A DNA stretch of 64,000 nt from Leucogyrophana mollusca. Lineage: Eukaryota > Basidiomycota > Agaricomycetes > Boletales. Location of the stretch: contig MU266358.1 of the NCBI GenBank assembly GCA_021014945.1, forward strand, positions 120,031 through 184,030, written 5' to 3'. The notes under the pieces were generated by a model. That model was given only the letters and a program-made list of their open reading frames with translations. It searched no databases and had not been told where the DNA came from. The translations under genes were made by a program, and so were the position numbers. Of the stretch, positions 10,664-22,256 are shown piece after piece (position 1 is the first letter of the stretch; every line of letters starts with the position of its first letter).

Positions 10664-13635
10664 TTAACCACAATACACTCCTCCAGGACAGCCGATACTT
10701 GTCCCATACACGGCACCCGAAACACCTGCTATCGTCAACACAGCGTTGACGATACCTCCCAACCCCTCGCCTGCGATAAATCCCGCTGCGACAGCGTAGC
10801 AATACATTTGGTAATTGGTGAAGAACCTTGATTGTCAATGGAGGCTTTGTGAGCGAACGGAGCGCCTCGAACTAAATCCAGGACTTACATCCTTCTCCAG
10901 AAGAAAGCGATCGTAGATCCGAAGAACATGGCTAGAGGGTATGTGCACACATCTGAGGATGCGTCAGTGAAGTTCATAATGTACCACTAAAGCAGTCAAT
11001 ACTAACTCATAATGAATCCTATGCCTGAAAATTGGTGGGTTGAATTATATGAGCGGCGGAACTCAGTCGATATGGTACCACAAACCTATAGCGTTGAAGT
11101 TGGGCACCCATGCGTGGTATTTAGGTGGAACCACAGTATATTTCGCGACGACAGATATCACAGCTGCTATACCCATGCCAATGGCGGTATAACCAGAGGA
11201 AGGAGGAATGGGAAGAGTAGAGGATGACACAGCGACCGCGACTGCCTACAGTGGCACGTTAGAACCAATGTTATGATGTTCAATGTGGCCACTTACCCTC
11301 CATGATTGCACGTCCGGCGTCGGGAAACTACACGTTGTGAAGGCGAGGTCGTTGATGCAGGGGTACGCTGTAGAGAATACGACGTAGATGCCAGCGGCCA
11401 TGAAGATGGAGACGACAGCGCCGCATAACTGGGCTAAGAAAACTGCCTTGGGAGAGGCTCTGATAAGATGGCTAGTTTTCAGGTCGCTGATCATGTCGGA
11501 GGCTGGCCAGGAATCGACTTAGCCAATGCGACTAGAACCGCACCGACGAGCTTACCCTGTTCGGCCGCACCTGCATCAGGGAAACAAGTTGCATCAGGCA
11601 GTGTATGCGAGCGAAAGATGACTAACCCAGAGCGAGCATTCCCGACAAGGAGTTGAGGAGTTCCCCACGCTGCACTGAATACCCGCGCCCCTTCCCGAGA
11701 CCACCAAAGATAAGCTGTGATGCATTGCCTGAACAGCCGATAGCTAAGTTAGAGATACGTCCAGTTGATCAAGTGACTCACCAATTGAGGTAACAGGGTT
11801 GATGTTGGTGCGACCAGAACTCTCGCACCCGATAAAGCTGAACAGGAAAGCGAAGATGATGGCTGTACAAATGTGAGTCTGGTGCACAACCGAGAGGCTC
11901 TAGACGTACCGAGTATCGTAATACCGACATTCTGTCCGTACTGTACACCCATCACAACACAGGTAACAATGATACTGGCTAAGAGCACGGAGCCCCAGAG
12001 CCAGAAGGGTACACGTTCTTCTTCTGGGACGGGGTCGACAATGTCGTCCACGTTCTCTTTATCCCCCGAAAACATGTGCATTCGCTCTGTCAATGCGCTC
12101 ATGGCAGTCCTTGCGGCTGCGAACAGCGACTTCCAGTTGCATGCGACTTCGGCAAAACTGGCGCAGAGGAGCATTAAGGTTCCGGGCCAGACCTGCGTAA
12201 TAGTTTGGTACATAATCATAATGACGAGGCGTTCGTCTCACCAGCCAGTATCGTGGCGAAGGATGATTGATTGGGTCGGTAAGTGACCTGCGAGAGATGT
12301 CAGATGTCTGAAAGTGACAATGAAGTATTCATACATGTCATCGTAGTTCATGTAGCCAGGTATGCTAGCGTCCGCGACAATTCCAAATGCCTGCGGGCAA
12401 CTTTCAGTTGATTAAGTTTTGAGTTGGCTACTGCGGCACATACTTTGCCAGTCGTGACGATAGCAGGACCGATGATTGCCCATGCAAGGAAGCTCTACAG
12501 AAACCATCACCAAATGCACTCACGAAGCAACGAAAGTCACTAACTCCACCCAAAAAGCTGTAGGATGCGTTAATACCGGTCAACATCCCAGCACCTATGA
12601 AAGCAGGTGTCCATTCCCAGATCCATCCCTGAAGAATTAGCGTGCTATAGTGAGACAAGTCCTGGAAGCATGATCTGTTGAAACACATACCCAACTTTCG
12701 GCACGAATGATCCAGTCCCACCCGACTCTATTGAGAGCATAGAAGATATGCCAGTCCCATAGAAGTCCAGGTGCGTATTCGCTGACGACGCGAAGAGTGA
12801 TCGCGAAGCAAAACGAAAGTATCAAGGCCTTGGTTTTCTTCTTGGCGTCGAGAGCAGCGTTTTTGCCGACATGAAGCGAGCGGATGGTGTAAGCGGCCGC
12901 CACTCCAGAGGGGAACACGAGCTTCAGTTTCAAGATATAGAACTTCCTCAGTGGCACCGAGAATGCAAGGCCAAAGAAGGCGCAACAGATTGTGAAGGTG
13001 AAGAGGCGACCGATGTCATCTGCAGGAGAGGCGCCAAGCAAACCGAGCTGATATGCTGCCGGAAACCCCGACGTGAAGAGCAGACCTAATGATCCGGCGG
13101 CGGAAGCCGCCGACTGGCAAACATTGTTCTCTTTGGGGCCGAAGTAACCGCCCCCAAGATATCGTGGAGCGGTCGTCGACAACGGTTTCAAAATGGCGAA
13201 TCCGAAGATTGACCCAAATAGAGAGGCACCAAAGGTCCACCCAGTCTGAGTGTGAGATCAGGCACGCATTGCAATGAGGAGGTAAGTCAAGCATACTTTT
13301 AGGCCAAGATAGACATTACTAGCAGCAATCACGGCTCCGAGCCCACAGCCAACCAGAATGGCCCGGAGAGTGAATTGCTGCTCCTCCACCGGTGCGTCGG
13401 GGTCAATGGGGAACGGATCATCGGTGTTGATGGTCCGTGCATTGGTGACATCCTTGGTATGATCGTCTTCCTGCGATTCTAGTCCAGACGCGGAAATGAA
13501 ATCGACATCCAAATGACGTTTTTCATCCTCTAATGAAGATGAAGAAAAGTCCTCCTTGATTTCCGGGGAAGCCAGAGCATGACCGCCAGTAACTCCACTC
13601 TCGTAGATGATTCCGTCCTCCGAAGGCAAACTCAT
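10664..13635 (-). CDS. OPT-family oligopeptide transporter, copy 2
   Basis: A tandem paralogue of copy 1 with the same exon order. It starts at ATG 13635 (MSLPSEDGIIYESGVT), with an acidic cytosolic tail that differs from copy 1. The transmembrane body is nearly colinear: LVGCGLGAVIAASNVYLGLK, YLGGGYFGPKENNVCQSAA, LKLKLVFPSGVAAAYTIRSL, GCESSGRTNINPVTSIG, ending GTSIGCPGGVYCG. By eye the membrane segments differ mainly by conservative changes, while the N-terminal tails and introns have diverged. That pattern fits a fairly old tandem duplication under purifying selection. A TATA-like CATATAAG lies about 50 bases upstream of the ATG. Confidence 0.9.
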
Positions 13636-14292
13636 AGCGCGTGAAGGGGAAGAACGGGTGACACTGGTGTCCGCTTGTCCCCTTATATGAAGACACCTTA
13701 TCCGCAATCCTTGCCGTCATGTCAGGTGCCTTGCCTTCTAAATTCTTGCGCTTCTTATCAGTACCAAAGACAAATCTAACATCAAAACAACGAACGATAA
13801 GAGGCAAGACGCTCAAGAGGTCGACGAAGTTGTCAGTGGCGCCAATTTACTTCTCCCGCTTGCTCACCAACCACATTGTCGTCAGCCCCTGACGCCCTCT
13901 CAAAACGGTGGTGGTATCCCAATGAAAGGGCGGAATACTCGAACAGTCAATGTCAAGTAACCAAATGGAGACACTGGGGACTCCAGCACAATGTGAGAGA
14001 TAAGAGTATTTCGGTCTCCTGTATCCAAGAGTTCCCATGAGTCAAAATTATGCATGGTGTTCCACACATACGACTCACTGATAATGTTTCGAGCCGGACT
14101 CCGGCAGTTAAACAGATATGATCTTAGAGAGGATATTTCGATGGAGAAATGAGTGCCACCAACGCCTGACCCACTGCAGCCGCATACCTCACGAGTCTTC
14201 CGCGGATGCTGTCCTGTTTTGGGACAAGTATGTTCATCTGCGATAGCAAAATTGAAATCAAAGAGCGAGCTTACCTGCTGTCGCAGCTTCAA
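13636..14292. other. Spacer, 5' flank of OPT copy 2 and 3' flank of the F-box gene
   Basis: Mostly promoter of OPT copy 2 and 3' UTR of the F-box gene. An intron-like GTAAGC..CGCAG lies just past the F-box stop (about 14230-14275), so the 3' UTR may be spliced. No separate gene is supported. Confidence 0.4.
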
Positions 14293-15924
14293 TCAAATTT
14301 CTAATACGAAGACTGAACCAGACTGTGAGCCGAGAACGATGCGTCCAAGCTCTTCATCATAATCCAGACATGTCCAACTGTCGCTGTCCCCCTTCGTCCA
14401 TGACATTCTAATCTTGTCGTCAAGCGCTTCTGGTCTGAGGACCCCCGGGAAGATTGCGGCCACAAGAGATTCGTGCGATGTTGGAACTGGCATCCGCTGT
14501 AAGTGAACGTCGGCAGATATCAGCCCTGCCACAGCCCAATCCGCGGGCTGCACCCAAACTGCAGTTCCATGCGGGCCAAGAATCATGTCTCCGCATTGAA
14601 GTGGCCCGAAATGGGGCGAAAGGATCTCGGATACCAAAGAAGGGGGGAAGATGTACGGACAGGTGCTCAAGGGGTTGTTACTGCCCGAGTCAGGCGGAGA
14701 GTTGTAGGCTGGATTGGGGTGGAAGGTCCAAAGCTGTATTTTGTAGTGCGCCGACCACGGGTCGTCACCTTTGAGACGTACAAGAGCTGATAATGGTTGA
14801 ATGGCGGAGTATCCTGTAGGACGGCCACAGAAACGTGACTCCAAAGAGACGTAGATGCCGTCTACCCAGCCAAATGTATGGCTAGCAAGAGCGCGTTGAA
14901 TGTTGTCATTTGGGTGTGTGGCCAGGATCGGCTCTGAGAACATGTGCATGGAACGAGACCGGACGACAAGGATGCTGTTGCACGAGAAAACGACCTGAAT
15001 GCATTTGTCCTATAAAACGGGATTGAGTCGGGGGGAAAAAAAGAACCAGAGGGGGCTAATGTACCCTCCAGCCGTCTACTCCATCACTTCGTAGCATGAC
15101 GTAGGCCTGCGTCTTCCAGTTCCAAATCACAGTCTCCGTTTCGTTGTCGGCGAGAGCGAGTAAGTCTCCTTTTAAGGTGATTGGTTTGTGCGAAGTGTCC
15201 ATTGAGATTACGGATTCGAACCGAGGACAGCTACGTTCCACGCTGTTGATGGAAAGAATCTCTACCCTGAACGAACTGAAGAAATCTGAGCCAGAGCTTG
15301 TCAAATGTCAGGTCATAACAAACTCATTCTGTCTGACTGATACGGCCACAGCAGCCACTGATGTTGGATCCACGTTCACTGCAAGTCCGTCGAATAATGC
15401 ACGGTCTGGGGCCCAAATGGCGACTGGTGTAAGGTCGCGACAGCGCCATAATGTGATCTTCGACCAGATCCCTTTGGAAACGGTGAGGATCCATTGCTCA
15501 TCATGACTCGGTATGAATCGAGCTTCTTCGATGGGTGTGCTCGTGCTGACTTGGTTCGAGACGACATAACGGGGTTCTGTTGAAGAAGATCGCCACCTCC
15601 TTCCAAGACGATTGGCACGATATACACGTCGTTCCAATTCCTTATCAGAAAGGCTAGCCAGGGGTCGAGAGGTGAACGGGATGCCTTGGTGGAAGATTTG
15701 GGTTGTGCACGCGTTGTGCCACACTATCCGCTGCTTCGAAATCAAAGCAAAACGCTTGCACACCTGATAGCGTGGTCAGCACCTTTTGAGCTATACGAAA
15801 GACCGATCGAGTTGTGACTGAGAGAAATCCTAACCTGCCTGATGGCAAGGATATCGGGAATGGCGAGAATGGAAAATATGTTGATAAGGGTATCATCATC
15901 AATCGTGTCCAAGAATGGGCCCAT
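14293..15924 (-). CDS. F-box protein with a C-terminal beta-rich region
   Basis: Likely an SCF ubiquitin ligase adaptor: the F-box binds Skp1 and the C-terminus binds a substrate that cannot be named. The start at 15924 gives MGPFLDTIDDDTLINIFSIL, then AIPDILAIRQ joined over an intron to VCKRFALISKQRIVWHNACT, which is a typical F-box. Downstream exons carry repeated short hydrophobic and aromatic strands (VIWNWKTQAYVMLRSDG, WTFHPNPAYNSPP) and end SGSVFVLEI. The intron joining DGWR to DKCIQVVFS spans roughly 14999-15059. This layout is common in agaricomycete F-box families. The start codon lies 263 bp from that of QCR6 on the opposite strand. Confidence 0.75.
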
Positions 15925-16187
15925 CTCTGCGTGTGATAAGATTCTTTAATAACCTCGTTGAAGGGTATCGATGATAATCCACAGAAGCAAGTTGACTGTT
16001 GAGACGTTGAGGGGCCTTGTGGGCAGTCGCCGACTTGGACAAGGAAGTTTGCGAATTTGGAAACTGAATGCCGCGGAGAATAAATAAGATGAGGCGCCGC
16101 TTGAAATATCCAATCCGTAAACTCTCGATAATTCTTCGTGCGGTGTAAAAGTGGTGTAAAGGGCCAAAGCATTCCTCCGTCGCGTCA
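15925..16187. promoter_or_regulatory. Divergent promoter, F-box gene and QCR6
   Basis: A 263-bp intergenic region separates two outward-facing start codons, so both genes must share or overlap promoter sequence. No clear TATA box was seen. Confidence 0.5.
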
Positions 16188-16840
16188 ATGAGTCTGTCGT
16201 CGTTTTTCTCGTCTTTCCTCCCTGTGGTGCACGCAGACGCGCCCGAAGAAAAGGAGGAGGAGTCCGTGCAGAAGCCTGAAGACGCGGAAGAGCCTTCGGA
16301 GGACGTGGAGGAAGCCGAACAGCCCGAAGAAGAGGAGGAGGAGCCTGAAGACGTGAGTTTTGGTGAAGTCCTGCAGCGTTTGCTAACCTGCGGTCAGATT
16401 CACCCAACCATAAGGGAAGAATGTCAGAATAGTGCCAAGTGTGCTCCGTTCACCAAACACTTTGAGCACTGCCAAGAGAAAATACAAGCAGGTCAAGGCT
16501 ACAAGGGCGAGGACTGTGTCGAGGAATTGTGCGTGACGAATTCTCCTCTGATACTCAAAAGCTAATGTTTGCATTTCATCATTGTATCCAGATGTATGTA
16601 GAGTGTTGTATCGTCACAATGACAATTCACTAACACTACTTTCTTCCTCGGCTGGTTTACCGTTCAGTCCAGTGAGTATCCTGTCGTGGTGCTATTGTTC
16701 TGGAGCTGACTTGCTTCCCCAGTATGATGCATTGCGCCGATGTGCGTATTTCATATTTAACCTGATTTACGATGTACCAGTCTGCTAATACTGCGCGCTA
16801 GGCTTGCGCTGCCCCGAAGTTGTTCTCTAAGCTCCGTTAG
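16188..16840 (+). CDS. QCR6: Cytochrome bc1 complex subunit 6 (hinge protein)
   Basis: An acidic subunit of mitochondrial complex III that aids cytochrome c1-cytochrome c interaction in the intermembrane space. The 119-residue model has a start at 16188, a Glu/Asp-rich stretch at residues 20-55, and then the paired-Cys hinge fold (EECQNSAKC, HFEHCQEKI, GEDCVEE, LFHMMHCAD, ACAAPKLFSKLR). Exons: 16188-16352, 16398-16528, 16592-16593, 16668-16671, 16723-16741, 16802-16840. The two middle exons are only 2 and 4 nt. They are required to make the conserved LFH before MMHC, and the total length is exactly 120 codons including the stop. Each of the three introns around them has a good donor, acceptor and branch-like site. 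Confidence 0.9.
16592..16593 (+). other. QCR6: 2-nt microexon of QCR6
   Basis: The dinucleotide AT is preceded by acceptor TATCCAG (intron 16529-16591, donor GTGCGT, branch-like GCTAAT) and followed by donor GTATGT (intron 16594-16667, branch-like ACTAAC, acceptor TTCAG). With the neighbouring exons it forms TT-AT-TCCA-TATG, reading Leu-Phe-His-Met. Confidence 0.75.
16668..16671 (+). other. QCR6: 4-nt microexon of QCR6
   Basis: TCCA lies between acceptor GTTCAG and donor GTGAGT. The following intron 16672-16722 carries GCTGAC and ends CCCCAG. It supplies the Phe and His codon parts of the conserved FHMMHC segment. Confidence 0.75.
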
Positions 16841-18094
16841 ATGCCGTCTTATTGTTTTACTGTGCGTTCCACCATTGCACATTAACATTAGTGTGCTGAC
16901 ATCATTTCAGTAGATTATTGCGCACCTCTGTACCTCGAAAAGAATACACTTCTTTCCCGGGTTTCTTTTCAATTTGGCTCGCCTGTGAACGTGTCCAAGA
17001 GCAGCCCATGTTTGCGAACAATCTTTGATGGTTGATTCGTAACAGATGGATCATCTTGTGGTCATTGTGAAAAATCACAAGGGATTCAGGTGGCCCTTGT
17101 AAGCCTTAATGTTAAATACCACACGCTGTGGGAGCTCGAGGCGGACAGTCAACCTGCTCGGGGCTCGTCCCGTATCGTTGGTGCTGCTACTCGTCATTTC
17201 CATTCCGCACGACATCAGACGTGATCCCATCCCCTGCAGATGCGAAGCAGGGCACCAGCTGCTATACCAGCCATTTATTTTGAACGCCTAACCCATCACC
17301 AGCAGTATTCTGGTTTTGTAGTGCACACGCAGTGTCTGCATGCTTTGGCATCTCGACCGTCACAGCCTCATCTTGTGCCCAACGCTCCAGAAGTTTGACC
17401 TGTGCGGCGCCCATCAATGCAGATCTGATCTTCCCTGTAGTGCTCGAGGTACCGCGCGAGGATATTCAAATTGATACATTGTCGCGGTATTTGTTGGTGC
17501 ACCCTTTGCGTCGCCCTGCTTTGTTCCTTTACCGTGACGCCGATGGCTCTCATAGTTCAGGTCCTGAGAGGCCTGAGCCAACGAACGTAGGTCTTAACAG
17601 GAAATGCGCCCGTCTGAGTCAGCATCGTGCTGCCTGGGTGTGCAGGGTTTGCTCACAAACCCACGAGCGTCTATGACCGTGCCGGGAACATTAAGGGCAT
17701 CAATCGCATAACGACAATCCTCCATATGGTAGAATGGGCGATGACACCGCAGGCGCCAGCTGCAGAACCGCATTACAGCCTCCCAGACACGCCCTTTGCA
17801 CAGGGAGTACTGCACCACAGTGCTGTGTAAGGCTCTTCCCTGCACTTTGCCTTTCCCCACCCACTGTATTTTGTTACATTCAACGGGAGGATAGTTTGTG
17901 TATTATTTGAACACTTCACAGATTTCGTCGCGGGTAAGCCCTCTTTACCCTGCTTGCATCCGTCTACCTGACTGATTTTCGCCTCTCAGGGTGATACTAT
18001 CCAGTCTTACTAGCAGGCCGTAGATCGCGTCATCGCGTCGGGCTGGTCACTTGGACTTAAACATATACACCCTTGCTGACCATCCTTCACCAAC
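16841..18094. other. Intergenic region, no supported gene
   Basis: 1.25 kb between QCR6 and the WD40 gene. A 114-codon open frame at 17332-17676 has no recognised domain, and its opposite strand is also open in part, so it is not called. Confidence 0.5.
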
Positions 18095-21000
18095 ATGACA
18101 TCTTCTGGCGATCCGACGAAACCGTTCGTTGGGCATACGGGTTCAATCATGGCTGTTGCCTACTCTCCTGACGGGGGAAGAATCGCGACCGGATCTGGCG
18201 ATCACACCGTACGGATATGGGACGCCCTAACAGGAAAGAAAGTGATGGAACCGTGGACGGGACATACAGATGAAGTCAACACAATTTCGTTCTCGCCAGA
18301 TGGAAAGAGACTAGTCTCCGGAGGCGACGACTACACGCTCCGAGTTTGGAATGTCAAAACTGGAGAGTGCATCTTGGGACCGTTAGAAGGGCATACACAC
18401 TGGGTCATGACAGTCGTGTTCTCCCCCGACGGGAAACTGATCGCAAGCGGCGCGAACGATAAGATATTACGTCTGTGGAACTCGGAGACAGGAGAGAAAA
18501 TCAAAGACATCACAGCCCATACCGAGGCCGTTCGTACTCTTACATTTTCGCCTGATGGCAAGCGCCTCGCCAGTGGATCCAACGACAACAAAATTCGAGT
18601 ATTCGACGTGGAGACAGGGAACGTGATACTCGGTCCTCTGGGCGGACACACGGAGTGGGTGCGCTCGGTGGTGTTTTCGCCAGATGGTCTGCGCTTCGCG
18701 AGCGGATCGGATGACCACACCGTGCGTATATGGGACGCGGTCACTGGCAAGACGGTTGTTGGGCCCCTTGAAGGACACAGCAACTGGGTCGGATGTGTCC
18801 AGTTCTCGCCGGATGGGAAGAAGATCCTGAGTGGAGCGCATGATAGAACATTGCGTGTTTGGAACGCGCAAACAGGGAAGTTGCTCCTTGGTCCCTTGAA
18901 GGGCCACAATGACTCGATTCGTGCCCTCGCCTTCTCCCGCGATGGTTCACGGATACTGAGTGGAGCGGTGGATGGCACTCTGCGCATCTGGGACTCGAAG
19001 AGTGGTGACGCTCTTGTGCCAACGGTAAGCTGGGTCCAGTTTTCTACCAGGCAGAAACTAAGATTTTCGGCATTTCATACGTTAGATGTCGGACGAGGAG
19101 AAGCGCCAGTACGAGGAAAAACCTGAAACTGTGAAGAGCGAATCATCGCCCCCTGCTCGTTCTCCAACTCCTCCGCCACCAACCGCCGAGCCGTCAGCCC
19201 CATTCAAGTGGCATACAGCAGCAGTTATGGCTGTAGAATACTTCCCAGATGGTAAACGGGTAGCCAGTGGCTCGAACGATCGAACAATTCGGATCTGGAA
19301 TGCACAAACAGGAGGAAAGGCTATGGAACCGCTGTTGGGACACACAGACGAAGTCAACGCTATCTCCATATCACCGGACGGGAAAAGGATTGCGAGCGGC
19401 GCGGACGACCACACAGTGCGAGTGTGGGACACCCAGACGGGAGAATTGGTTTTGGGGCCGCTGCAGGGGCATACAGACTGGATCATGGGTTTGAAATATT
19501 CTCCTGACGGCAAACTAATAGCGAGCGGTGGGGGGGAGAACGAGATACGTATTTGGAAGGCAGACACAGGTGAACTCGTCAGGTTGATCACTGGACACAC
19601 AAACGCCGTCCGCACGTTGTCCTTTTCCCCCGACGGCAGGCGACTCGCAAGCGGCGCAAATGACAACTCAATACGGATCTGGGATGTGTCTACGGGGCGG
19701 CTCGTACTCGGCCCTTTTGAAGGTCATACGAGCTGGGTCCGTTCGGTGGTCTATTCTCCAGATGGCCGGCGCATTGCCAGCGGATCTGATGATCACAACA
19801 TACGTGTATGGGATGCCGAATCGGGCCGGACCATTCTAGGACCATTGGAGGGACATGATGACTGGGTGGGGTGTGTTGTGTATTCCCCAGACGGGCGCAG
19901 AATCGCCAGTTGTGCCCACGACAAGACAATTCGGGTGTGGGATGCGACGTCGGGTGCCCTAGTTCTAGGGCCACTGGAAGGCCACCAGAATGCACTTCGC
20001 GCCCTTGCGTATTCTCCCGATGGTTCCAAGATACTAAGCGGCTCATTGGACAACACTCTGCGGATTTGGGATGCGAAGACTGGCCAGGTCCTGGTTCCAG
20101 CTGTAAGTCCTCCCAGTGCTTGTCACGCTTGTCGGTTTACTAACGTTACATCTTGTATTAGAACTCGCGCGATACGAAAAGCCCACCCCGTGCAGTGAGT
20201 GTATTGCATACTCATACTATGCGCTCTCTTGACCCAGACTACTCCTGCTGTAGCCCCGCCAATCCGCACCCAGACCACATCGTCAAGTAAGTCGCTCATC
20301 TTTGTACATTTTCGCCAGTGTCCACTGACAAATATCTGATATGCAGGGGTCTGACGATTCTTTCTTGGACGTAAGCCCATCTCCTCCTGGGGCCTAATGG
20401 TATTGCGTTGCTGACAACATGTCAACCCAGTTGCCTGCTACCATCGTTGTAGCAGCTGCTATAGGTCCGGAACGAGATGGCAATACCTCGGGGTCACAGT
20501 TCCCCTCGCGGGGAAGACAGGATTCTTCAGATGGTATGAGCACGTCGAGTTCGTTTGACTCCATATTAGATGTATGCATAACTCCCCTTATGTTGATGCC
20601 CTGGATAACCCCTCCTATTTTTCAGTTACCAGCAACATCTGGGGGGCCTCCACCCCGAAGACGCAAAAAAAAGAAATCAAAGCCCCCCGTCGAGGCGGAC
20701 AAGTTAAGCACCAAGTCTAGCCCCCCTGCAGAGCCTGCAAAACAAGAAGAGACCGAGGGAAAACCAAAGAAACAGGAATCGAAGCAAGATGGCAAGGCTT
20801 TTGCGCAATTGTGGTCTCGTATTCGTGCGGGTAGGCGGAGCGGAAGTGCGGGGAACAACCTCGAGATGCAACAGACGAACCCTCAGCCCGCACCTGCGCC
20901 TGTACTAGCTGACGTCGCTGCTGCCAGGGGCCGTGATGTGAGTTTTCGTTATAGACTATTTCTATCAACACTTACACTCCCAATTTAACAGAGAGTCTTT

Positions 21001-21177
21001 GCGGCGCAAGATGATGATGAGATGGAAGAACCGACGGCCCACATTCAACGGCGATTCACGTACGACGACGACGCTGGCAGCGACGAGAACACGAGGTCGC
21101 CTACAAGATCTGAACATAGTACGCATGGATGGGTCGATACGATATGTTTCTGCCTGTGCCTTCCTTGTTGTCGATAA
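18095..21177 (+). CDS. WD40 protein with two seven-bladed propellers
   Basis: Likely a scaffold for protein interactions; partners are unknown. Seven WD repeats occupy residues about 10-308, each of the GH...SPDG...SGS.D.T.R.WD type. A 61-nt intron (19025-19085) joins DALVPT in phase 0 to MSDEEKRQYEE, a Pro/Ser linker, and a second set of seven repeats ending LDNTLRIWDAKTGQVLVPA at about 20101. The raw frames look like two genes, but the in-phase junction argues for one. Downstream small exons encode a low-complexity tail with two copies of D-LPAT, a basic patch (PRRRKKKKSK) and an acidic stretch. The protein ends CFCLCLPCCR. Last stop at 21175-21177. Tail splicing is less certain than the propellers. 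Confidence 0.75.
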
Positions 21178-22213
21178 AGTGTCATTTTACGTGCGTGTTT
21201 CTAGTGTTATTGACTTCTCTTTTGCTTTACTTCAGTAGACCATGGAAGTTCAATGTGCTTCGATGTTGTCAAGTTTCCGTCGATATCTACTTTATATTCC
21301 ATGCTTTGCTTCACGATACCTGCTCGTTCTCGTACTTGCGAGTCTGCGACCACAGCCATTGACTGTACCAGCTTATTTACCCTAGCTTCAAATGGACGTT
21401 TCTCCCGGGCGTAAGGTGCACCATGACATGATGGTGATATGTACTACAATGAAACGCGACAAGTCCGTTCGCACGGCAGACCACAGCAACGCCAGCCCAT
21501 ATGCCCGGCCGCGGCACCAATACGCTCAGACACGTTGTTCATCGGCATCATCTGTTCATCATCCAACCAAACCTCGTCAAAGACATTCTATGTATACCTA
21601 TGAGTTCCTATGATTTCTCATACTAAAGGAAGCCGGGACGTGCGTATAGGCCACGGCGATCACCACTGTCACAGTGCTGAGTGTGCACCTTTCCAATATC
21701 CCAAAGCTATCCCGGTCAGAAATATGAAATCTTACTGTCTCCATGTCACGTTCATATCTGGCGTAGGGGACCACCGGCTGCTGACATACTGGACGCCTCG
21801 CCGCATTTCCCGGCCAGGATCGGGCAAGCATTTGTGTGTGTCAGACTGCATCCGGTCTCATGGGAATGGTCGTTTGGCTTTTCTCCAGAAACGACCACAA
21901 CAGGTCAGCCCTCAAGGCCTCATTTCTTGTTTAAGGTGAAACTCCGCTTTGATATATTTTGTCAATCGACGACTATTTGCCAAGCGATACTTACCTGCTC
22001 GATCAAACAGACAACAGTCCGCACCCTGACTGTAAGAGATGACGTTGATGGTCATTCAAACCAACTGTGGCAATAACAGGCTGTGTGCTTTTTGCCCGCT
22101 GGTGGACCGACCCACAGCACTCTCACAGTATACCTCCGAGCCGCTAAGCCGCGCACTTCTCGGTGGACGGCTAGTCTGACACAAACTATATTACACTTGG
22201 CTGGGGTGGATCA
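21178..22213. other. Intergenic region, no supported gene
   Basis: About 1 kb between the WD40 gene and P450-1. Open frames here, the longest at 21681-22076, show no known domain or consistent exon chain. Confidence 0.45.
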
Positions 22214-22220
22214 TATATAA
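22214..22220 (+). promoter_or_regulatory. TATA box of P450-1
   Basis: TATATAA lies 37-43 bases upstream of the ATG at 22257, suggesting a short 5' leader. Confidence 0.5.
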
Positions 22221-22256
22221 CGCCCGACAACACTTTTACAAGTAAACAGACTGATC

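Noticed and set aside
14200..14292. Extra C-terminal exons for the F-box protein beyond the stop at 14293
   Set aside because: The stop is in frame, and the intron-like sequence beyond it would be in the 3' UTR; continuing requires ignoring the stop.
17332..17676. 114-codon open frame between QCR6 and the WD40 gene
   Set aside because: No domain, no promoter or exon context, and the opposite strand is also partly open.
18331..19666. Long minus-strand open frames across the WD40 repeats
   Set aside because: They are antisense shadows produced by the repetitive SPDG/WD codons; the plus strand carries the full repeat pattern.
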